From JAFGTP01 sp964498725 (GTDB lineage Bacteria > Fidelibacterota > UBA2242 > JAFGTP01): 38,911 bases of DNA. Position 1 is the stretch's first letter; every line of letters begins with the position of its first letter. This document shows positions 33,372 to 38,911 of this stretch, one piece after another. The position numbers were made by a program, and so were the translations under genes. The stretch is from positions 1 to 38,911 of the forward strand of contig CAZCHS010000020.1 of the NCBI GenBank assembly GCA_964498725.1. Reading direction: 5' to 3'. Below the pieces are notes generated by a model. It did no database searches. It saw only the letters and a program-made list of their open reading frames with translations, and was not told the DNA's origin.

Positions 33372-34514
33372 TTAATCTATAAAAGTGTCAGTTTCTTTGC
33401 AATTGTTGCAGAGCCAGGTGGGCTCATCAACCTCGTGGCCACAGTTTGAGCATTTTGTGATATCCGGTAAATTATAATTGTTGAGTATATCGGCTAATAT
33501 CCCGGCGCTTTTCCGGCAATTTTCTTTGACAGCATAAAATTTAGCAAGGGATATCCGGAGTTCTGTATCATTTTTTTGGCTTTTTAAATGTTCGTCAATA
33601 ATGGCAATCGCCTGGGATATCTCGCCTTTGTTTTCATAAAATTCAGCCAGGGCGATGATCGTTTCAGTATTTTTCGGAGATTTTTTCAGTATGTTTCTCA
33701 GGAAAGTATTAATGCGTTCAAATTTTCCGAGATTAAATAAAATCTTTTTCAAATCCGGAAATACCAGATAAGCTTTTTCCGGATTGATTTCCACGAATTT
33801 TTCCCACCAGTCAACAGCATCTTCCTCACGCTGGTCTTTTATATAAGATAATCCCATGTAATAATAGGGAACTTCGCAGCCCGGATCAAATTTAATTGCT
33901 TTTCTGAATACCAGGCGGGCATCATGATATTTGCCACTGTTATAATAGTTTTCCAGACCATCCTGGACCCGGTATATGGTCATTAACCGTTTTTTTGTCG
34001 CTTCATCGATCTTATGGTTTTTTTTCAAAGCATCAATAGCATTTTCCCATTGATGGGCGTCCCGGTAGAGTTTGTAGAGATTTTCATTGGCGTAACGATT
34101 ATGTTTGTCCTGTTTCAGAATTTCTTTCGCTTTTTCGATAGCATCGGAGTAGTTTTCCAGAGCCATATTATCTTCACAAAGCTGGGTCAAAATAGTAATT
34201 TGTTGGTCTTTTGTAATGTCCTGGCGGAAAAGAAGGTTTTCGTGAATATTCAAGGCGTTTTTTGCCTGTCCGGTCTTGCGCAGCAAATCTCCCAGTTTAA
34301 TATAAGCATCGATATTTCGGGTATTATATTTAAGGTATTCACGCAAAGATTCAATTGCTTTCTGGTTTTCATTGTGCAGCATATAATTGAGGCCGGTGGT
34401 ATAGAGTGAATCGGTTTTCATGGCCTTTCTTTTGGTTTTACCTCTGTTGATAAGCAAGAGAATATAGATTACAATCGCTGCGACCAGTAGAATAATAAAT
34501 AAAGTGATACTCAT
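33372..34514 (-). CDS. lapB: LapB-like TPR protein with C-terminal zinc ribbon
   Basis: The 380-residue protein matches LapB (YciM) in length and layout: an N-terminal membrane helix (about 3-22), about nine TPR repeats, and a rubredoxin-like metal site with Cys355, Cys358, Cys369 and Cys372 (CSNC ... CNNC). In enteric bacteria LapB brings the FtsH protease to LpxC and so limits lipopolysaccharide synthesis. Its gene starts two bases after lapA, the usual partner, which strengthens the call. Whether the control of LpxC holds in this lineage is inference. Confidence 0.88.
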   Translation of the reverse strand: MSITLFIILLVAAIVIYILLLINRGKTKRKAMKTDSLYTTGLNYMLHNENQKAIESLREYLKYNTRNIDAYIKLGDLLRKTGQAKNALNIHENLLFRQDITKDQQITILTQLCEDNMALENYSDAIEKAKEILKQDKHNRYANENLYKLYRDAHQWENAIDALKKNHKIDEATKKRLMTIYRVQDGLENYYNSGKYHDARLVFRKAIKFDPGCEVPYYYMGLSYIKDQREEDAVDWWEKFVEINPEKAYLVFPDLKKILFNLGKFERINTFLRNILKKSPKNTETIIALAEFYENKGEISQAIAIIDEHLKSQKNDTELRISLAKFYAVKENCRKSAGILADILNNYNLPDITKCSNCGHEVDEPTWLCNNCKETDTFID

Positions 34515-34516
34515 GT

Positions 34517-34837
34517 TTATTTGTCCTGTGTTTTCATTTTATTGGCTTTATTAACCTCTTTGTTTCTCAGTAAATTAACTTCTTTTTCCAATTTAAGGTA
34601 CTCTTTTTTTAGGGTTCGTAATTGGGATTTTGTATTGATCAGATTTACAGCGGCAAACAAGAGACCTATAATAATACCGAAAATCAATGTAATTAGCAGC
34701 GCTATTACAAATTCCATAGTAAAAACATTGTTTTCCGTAAAAAATTTGATATCAACTGTTTTATCCAAATTTTGAATAATAAATAATGATAATAAAAATG
34801 CGATAACAATGATTAAAACCATTTTTACAACTTTCAT
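34517..34837 (-). CDS. lapA: LapA-domain inner membrane protein
   Basis: This 106-residue protein has two membrane helices (about 4-22 and 43-68) with the short IQNLDKTVDIKFF segment between them and a cytoplasmic coiled coil at the C terminus (about 70-100), which is the LapA (DUF1049) pattern. GGAGG precedes the ATG, and the start overlaps the miaB stop by four bases. It is followed directly by lapB, as in many Gram-negative bacteria. LapA has a supporting role with LapB in lipopolysaccharide control. Confidence 0.87.
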   Translation of the reverse strand: MKVVKMVLIIVIAFLLSLFIIQNLDKTVDIKFFTENNVFTMEFVIALLITLIFGIIIGLLFAAVNLINTKSQLRTLKKEYLKLEKEVNLLRNKEVNKANKMKTQDK

Positions 34838-36144
34838 AAAACCTCCGATTCCTTAAATTTACCAAATAAAGAAACTCCTGCAAAATCTATTATTGTAACC
34901 GGCACATAACTGCCTATTGCCGGATCGCCTTCTTTGATGATCACAGTTTTATTGGTATCTGTTCTCCCCAGTTTTTCGCGGCTGTGTTTTTTGCTTTCAC
35001 TTTCAATAAAAACTTCAACCTTTTTACCGAGGTATTTTTTATTCTGAATTAATGTATGCTCTTTTTGTTTGGCAATTATTCTGTTTAGCCGGTCTGCTTT
35101 GATTTCCCGGGGCACATTGTCCGCAGTTTTGGCGGCTTTGGTTCCCTGGCGCGGTGAATATTTGAACATAAAGGCGGAATCATAGACCACCTTATCCATA
35201 ACATCCAGCGTGTCCTGAAAATCTTCTTCCTTTTCATCTGGAAAGCCAACGATAATATCGGTTGTCAAAGCAACTTCCGGAATATATTTACGAATTTTTG
35301 AGACCAATTCAAGGTAGCCTTCTTTTGTATAGGTTCTGTTCATATTTTTTAAGGTTCTGGTGGCACCGGCTTGCAATGGAAGGTGAATATGATTGCAAAT
35401 ATTGTTATGAGCGGCCATAACTTGTATTGTTTCTTCCGTTAAATCTTTGGGATGAGGGGAGGTGAAACGAATTCTTTTTACAGCGTCTAATCCGGCGATT
35501 TCCCGCAAAATATCATGAAATTTTCTTCCTTTGTCATTATAGGAGTTCACATTTTGTCCAAGGAGAACAATTTCCTGCCGGCCGGAATTGACAATATGCT
35601 CAGCCTGCTCAAGTACCTTTTCAAAAGCCATGCTTCGTTCCCTTCCGCGGGTAAAAGGAACAATGCAATATGTGCAGAAATTATTACATCCGCGGGTAAT
35701 GGGAATGTATCCCGAATAGGGGTTTAGATATTTTGGAATAATAGTGTCATACATTTCCGTTTCGGAAAAATCACAACTGACATGAAATCGGTGGTTGGAT
35801 TCTTCGGCAATAATCTTTGTTATGTCATGATAAGCATCCGGACCCAGAACAAAATCAATATTGGGAATGTTTGCCTGAATAGTTTTTTTCTTTTGTTGGG
35901 CTGTACATCCAATCAGGCCTACTTTAGCATGAGGATTGATCTTTTTTATACTGGAATACTGAAATAATTTATTAATGGCTCGCTGCTCCGCTTTGAACCG
36001 TACGGAACAAGAGTTCACGATAATAATGTCTGCCTGTTGGTATTGGTCGGTTGCGCTGTATCCTTGTGCTTCTAATAAACTTTTGACAATTTCCGAGTCA
36101 GATTCATTCATCTGGCAGCCGTGTGTTTCAATAAAATATTTCAT
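34834..36144 (-). CDS. miaB: tRNA-2-methylthio-N6-dimethylallyladenosine synthase (MiaB)
   Basis: The 436-residue radical-SAM methylthiotransferase has the complete three-domain layout. The N-terminal cluster ligands are Cys10 (THGCQMNESD), Cys46 (NSCSVR) and Cys80 (IGCTAQ). The radical-SAM cluster is Cys153, Cys157 and Cys160 (RGCNNFCTYC), followed by VPFTRGRERS. A C-terminal TRAM domain ends the protein. THGCQMN, NSCSVR and the length favour MiaB over the paralogues MtaB and RimO. It adds the methylthio group at adenosine 37 of tRNAs that read codons starting with U. AAGGACA precedes the ATG. It seems to be the first gene of the minus-strand run. Confidence 0.93.
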   Translation of the reverse strand: MKYFIETHGCQMNESDSEIVKSLLEAQGYSATDQYQQADIIIVNSCSVRFKAEQRAINKLFQYSSIKKINPHAKVGLIGCTAQQKKKTIQANIPNIDFVLGPDAYHDITKIIAEESNHRFHVSCDFSETEMYDTIIPKYLNPYSGYIPITRGCNNFCTYCIVPFTRGRERSMAFEKVLEQAEHIVNSGRQEIVLLGQNVNSYNDKGRKFHDILREIAGLDAVKRIRFTSPHPKDLTEETIQVMAAHNNICNHIHLPLQAGATRTLKNMNRTYTKEGYLELVSKIRKYIPEVALTTDIIVGFPDEKEEDFQDTLDVMDKVVYDSAFMFKYSPRQGTKAAKTADNVPREIKADRLNRIIAKQKEHTLIQNKKYLGKKVEVFIESESKKHSREKLGRTDTNKTVIIKEGDPAIGSYVPVTIIDFAGVSLFGKFKESEVL

Positions 36145-36222
36145 TTTGTCCTTATTTATTATGCCGTAATCTATTCAAAATTATAGAAAATTACACTATA
36201 AATATTGGTGAAATTGAGACTC

Positions 36223-36246
36223 TTTCAGGAGAAAACAATCCTGAAA
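36223..36246 (-). terminator. Hairpin between the M23 peptidase gene and miaB
   Basis: TTTCAGGA (36223-36230) and TCCTGAAA (36239-36246) pair over 8 bp with an 8-base loop just after the peptidase stop. There is no T tract in the minus-strand direction, so it is at best a weak terminator. Confidence 0.4.
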
Positions 36247-36254
36247 AAAGGTGG

Positions 36255-37181
36255 TTAGTTTAAAGGGCCGGTGAAAAAATATCTTTCCGGATTCTTTTTA
36301 ACACCGAACTGGCGTACTTCGTAATGCAGGTGTGAGCCGGTGCTGCGTCCGGAACTGCCGACTTCGCCGATCTTTTCGCCGCGTTTAACCGACTGACCGG
36401 TTTTTACATTGAATTTGTTCAGGTGTGCATAAACGGTGGTATAGCCATGTCCGTGATCAATTTTGATGATCCTGCCATAGCCGCCGGAACTGTAAAAACA
36501 TTCCCGTACAACACCGTCAGCGGCTGCATACACAGGTGTGCCAAGCTGGGAACTGATGTCCAGTCCGTAATGAAACTGTCGTTTTTTTGTAAAAGGGTCG
36601 TGACGATAACCAAAATCACTAGTGATAAATCCGCCATCCACCGGTATGATTGAAGGGGTTGCCTGGATCAGATCGTTATGATTTTTAACAGCGTTATAGA
36701 TTTCTGTATAACTGAGTTTTTCAAGTTCCAAATCTCTTTCAATTTGTCCCAGTTTTCTGGAAAGATCCGAGATCATCAAGCTATCATTGGGGATAAATTT
36801 ATCCAGTTTTGTTGTTTTGTGGATTACTTTACCACCGATACCTAATTGGCGAATATCTTTATCAATGGTGGGGATATCAGTATAAGTTCGCAGCGCTTTA
36901 TCTTTTTCAAATAGTAAAGAAAGATTTTGACTCACTGAATCCAGCCGTGTCTCCATATTATGGATAACAGTAACCAATTCTTTGTTGTCATTTTTTAATT
37001 TTGTTAGTTTAGTTCTATATATGAATTCGGATAAATATTCTACCGTAATAAATCCACTTATCAGGATTAATAAGATTATTGATGAAATAAAAACAATAAT
37101 TTTTGTAGGTGATAGAAAAAAAGTTACCGGCTTTTTGTTATTTTCTAATAAAAAATCGAACTTTTCTTTTTGTTTTTGCAT
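36255..37181 (-). CDS. Membrane-anchored M23 (LytM-type) peptidase
   Basis: The 308-residue protein has a short cytoplasmic start, a membrane helix (about 26-48), a coiled coil (about 55-160) and a C-terminal M23 domain (about 180-295). Zinc ligands are His204 and Asp208 (FHYGLD) and His286 (SHLHYE); His253 (YAHL) and His284 complete the active site. The site is intact, so it should cut peptidoglycan cross-bridges in the periplasm and is not a degenerate EnvC-type activator. The layout is like that of FCB-group proteins involved in cell shape or daughter-cell separation. It has its own consensus promoter just upstream. Confidence 0.92.
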   Translation of the reverse strand: MQKQKEKFDFLLENNKKPVTFFLSPTKIIVFISSIILLILISGFITVEYLSEFIYRTKLTKLKNDNKELVTVIHNMETRLDSVSQNLSLLFEKDKALRTYTDIPTIDKDIRQLGIGGKVIHKTTKLDKFIPNDSLMISDLSRKLGQIERDLELEKLSYTEIYNAVKNHNDLIQATPSIIPVDGGFITSDFGYRHDPFTKKRQFHYGLDISSQLGTPVYAAADGVVRECFYSSGGYGRIIKIDHGHGYTTVYAHLNKFNVKTGQSVKRGEKIGEVGSSGRSTGSHLHYEVRQFGVKKNPERYFFTGPLN

Positions 37182-37229
37182 TTATAGTTTTTCTCTTCTT
37201 AAGTTACACTATATCCAGTTGCCCTCTGT

Positions 37230-37258
37230 ATATTAAACACAAAAAGATAAGATGTCAA
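37230..37258 (-). promoter_or_regulatory. Consensus sigma-70 promoter for the M23 peptidase gene
   Basis: On the minus strand TTGACA (37253-37258) and TAATAT (37230-37235) are exactly 17 bases apart. The -35 hexamer is perfect and the -10 differs by one base. Transcription would begin near 37223, about 40 bases before the ATG. It lies directly after the sigma factor stop codon. Confidence 0.8.
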
Positions 37259-37266
37259 TCTTTTTT

Positions 37267-38130
37267 TTATCCTAAGTAACTTCTCAGATGTTCCGTCCGT
37301 GAAATATGGCGCAATTTTCGAATCGCTTTTTCTTTTATTTGACGCACTCTTTCCCTCGTGAGATTGAGGATATCGCCAATTTCTTCCAGGGTGGCCGGAC
37401 GCTCACGATTAATACCAAAATAATAGCGAATAATCATTTCTTCACGGTTGTCCAGGGTTTTCAATGCCTCGTCAATTTCCGATTTAAAACTCTCTTCCAT
37501 CATGTCGTCATGGGGGACGCTTCCGTTTTCCGTAGGAAGAATATCTTTCAAAGTGCTCTTTTTGTCCTGGGGAAGTGGTGCGTCAATACTAAGTACACTA
37601 TCGCCTTGTTGACTAGAGGTTCTTTGATCGATATTTTCACTTTCCATTATATATTCCAGTTCTTTTTGGTTGGGTTCCCGTCCGTATTGATTTTGAAAGT
37701 CATTCGCTGCCCGGGATAGTTTTTTTATATTACCAACGACATTTAAGGGCAGGCGGACTAATCGTGAGTTTTCGGATATTGATTGCAGTATGGTCTGCTT
37801 GATCCACCAGACAGCGTAACTGATAAATTTGAAACCACGGGTTTCGTCAAATCGTCTGGCGGCTTTAATTAAGCCAATATTACCTTCATTGATCAGGTCG
37901 GCAAGGGAGAGGCCATGGCCCTGATATTTTTTAGCCACGGAAACAACAAAGCGAAGATTCGCGCGTAATAGTTTATCCAGCGCCTCTTCATCGCCTTGTT
38001 TAACCCGTACAGCGAGGGAAATTTCTTCTTCTGAAGATAGTGGTTCTTCTTCACTGATCTCCTGAAAATATTGTTTTAAAACTCTACTGTAAATATGCTC
38101 AGGTAGTTGTTGGTTTGTTTTGGTCTTCAT
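37267..38130 (-). CDS. rpoD: Primary-type sigma factor of the RpoD family (short form)
   Basis: The 287-residue sigma factor has region 1.2 (SSEEEISLAVRVKQGDEEAL), region 2 with NLRFVVSVAKKYQGHGLSLA and DLINEGNIGLIKA (2.2) and FISYAVWWIKQTI (2.3-2.4), region 3, and region 4 with the TLEEIGDILNLTRERVRQI helix-turn-helix. Region 1.1 and the long spacer of proteobacterial RpoD are absent, as in the short primary sigma factors of Bacteroidota and relatives. It could be the housekeeping sigma factor or a close group 2 paralogue. The near-consensus TTGACA-type promoters in the window fit its region 4. It follows a small gene by 20 bases. Confidence 0.9.
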   Translation of the reverse strand: MKTKTNQQLPEHIYSRVLKQYFQEISEEEPLSSEEEISLAVRVKQGDEEALDKLLRANLRFVVSVAKKYQGHGLSLADLINEGNIGLIKAARRFDETRGFKFISYAVWWIKQTILQSISENSRLVRLPLNVVGNIKKLSRAANDFQNQYGREPNQKELEYIMESENIDQRTSSQQGDSVLSIDAPLPQDKKSTLKDILPTENGSVPHDDMMEESFKSEIDEALKTLDNREEMIIRYYFGINRERPATLEEIGDILNLTRERVRQIKEKAIRKLRHISRTEHLRSYLG

Positions 38131-38150
38131 AGATGATGATCCTCGGTAAA

Positions 38151-38507
38151 TTAATTTTCTTCAACAGGTTTGTTTTCATTCTGTTTTTTTGTTTCAAGTT
38201 TTTGTTTTTTTTCATCAATGTTTTCATTGATCCCGGTTATTTTTTGCAGAACTTTACTGACCTCCTGATTGTTTTTTAATGACGAGAAATCTTCTTCATT
38301 AATGTTTTCGAACAGGATTTTACCCAGTTTGAGGTATTCCTGTTCCTTAGACTTTTCCAACTGGTAAATATCCAGTTTTATCTTGCTCTGTTTGGTTAAT
38401 TTTTCAGCCTTTTCGGCTGCATCTCTTGTAAATTCCGAGGCTTTGTCCGCGGCACTTGTTGCGAATTTTTCAATTTTTTGTTTTATGTTGTCCCAATTCT
38501 GTGTCAT
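38151..38507 (-). CDS. Small charged helical protein of unknown function
   Basis: The start at 38507 (product opening MTQNWDNIKQKIEKFA) is chosen because AGGAGG lies eight bases upstream; an ATG 39 bases earlier has no such site. The 118-residue protein is almost all helix, rich in Lys and Glu, with heptad-like segments (AADKASEFTRDAAEKAEKLT, then a second coil near 80-110). It has no signal peptide and no membrane helix. Small proteins of this kind sometimes act as stress or nucleoid-associated factors, but I recognise no family. It probably shares a transcript with the sigma factor gene. Confidence 0.75.
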   Translation of the reverse strand: MTQNWDNIKQKIEKFATSAADKASEFTRDAAEKAEKLTKQSKIKLDIYQLEKSKEQEYLKLGKILFENINEEDFSSLKNNQEVSKVLQKITGINENIDEKKQKLETKKQNENKPVEEN

Positions 38508-38911
38508 CTTTCCTCCTGTTAAAGGGTAGCACGAATAAAATGCCATAAAACTTATTATTTCTTCATATTAATTATGTTTGTTGATTATTCCTAAAAAAAT
38601 ATGGATTAATTTTTTTTACAAATTATATTAATAATTCAGTTAATTTTTTATGAACAGTGCTATTTAGTTTATTACTTTTATTCACATAAGATTGATGGTT
38701 ATTTCAGAATAAAGTTACAAAAAATATATGAATTTACAATGAAATATTAATTTTTATTGTTGTTATGAAATTTGTCTGTTTTCATGAATATTTTATTATT
38801 GCCGGTGTAATTAAACAAAAATCTAACCCTTTTTCCGATTTAAATCAGTAACAATTATAAGCATCTGAGATATGGTTAAGGAGTTGTCATTTCCCTTTTC
38901 TTTTTTCTGTT
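38508..38911. other. AT-rich stretch without a recognised gene
   Basis: These 404 bases hold no convincing reading frame, RNA gene or terminator. The part next to 38507 must carry the promoter of the sigma factor operon, but no clear -35/-10 pair is visible. On the plus strand TTGTCT followed after 16 bases by TATTAT (about 38772-38799) is a weak promoter-like pair that may serve a gene beyond the window. Confidence 0.4.

Noticed and set aside
26553..38546. In-window selenoprotein genes
   Set aside because: I checked the ends of the recognised genes for an in-frame TGA followed by conserved coding and saw none; the gaps are too short to hide one.

Overview
The window is about 38.9 kb of continuous chromosome-like DNA of moderately low GC, almost fully coding, from a Gram-negative bacterium. 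LapA/LapB point to lipopolysaccharide. A short (287 aa) primary-type sigma factor without region 1.1 is the form usual in the Bacteroidota/FCB superphylum. The mix of glycan degradation, Cache-type chemoreceptors and a selenocysteine tRNA would fit an uncultivated FCB-type lineage (Calditrichota/KSB1/Marinimicrobia-like). That placement is inference and weak.

Layout. (1) 1-368: a GIY-YIG nuclease gene sits between an intact tRNA-Pro(CGG) and a decayed copy of the same tRNA. (2) 493-4872: an EndoQ-like PHP nuclease fused to a UvrD-type helicase, converging on a degenerate NtrC-like AAA+ protein. (3) 5236-13089: a secreted glycan-degradation cluster of GH29 fucosidase, Cys-type sulfatase and GH2 beta-galactosidase. 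Both glycosidases end in the same pair of accessory domains, so the likely target is a fucosylated, sulfated, galactose-containing glycan. A tandem direct repeat lies upstream and a hairpin closes the cluster. (4) 13337-26485: a chemosensory operon made of an RsbW-like kinase, a STAS protein, a hybrid CheA with its own receiver, three tandem chemoreceptors with different Cache sensors and nearly identical signalling tips, the remnant of a fourth receptor, then CheW, CheB and CheR. No free-standing CheY, CheD or flagellar gene is present. (5) 26553-27152: a TetR-family regulator whose start abuts a 17-bp inverted repeat. (6) 36144 down to 27135, minus strand: a tightly packed run miaB-lapA-lapB-SPOR protein-tRNA-Sec-polA-ABC ATPase-ABC permease-deoxyribosyltransferase-like protein-glycosyltransferase-like protein, with many 1-8 bp overlaps. 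(7) 38507 down to 36255, minus strand: a small helical protein, the sigma factor and an M23 peptidase with a textbook sigma-70 promoter. The last 400 bases are AT-rich and show no gene.

The points most worth a second look are: the partner-switch pair (RsbW/STAS) leading a chemosensory operon whose CheA carries its own receiver; the EndoQ-helicase fusion; the tRNA-Sec gene embedded between protein genes of an apparent operon; the tRNA/GIY-YIG/tRNA-fragment arrangement; and the AAA+ protein that has lost nearly every catalytic feature of its family. Everything here was read by eye. Family names rest on motif recognition, not on database searches.
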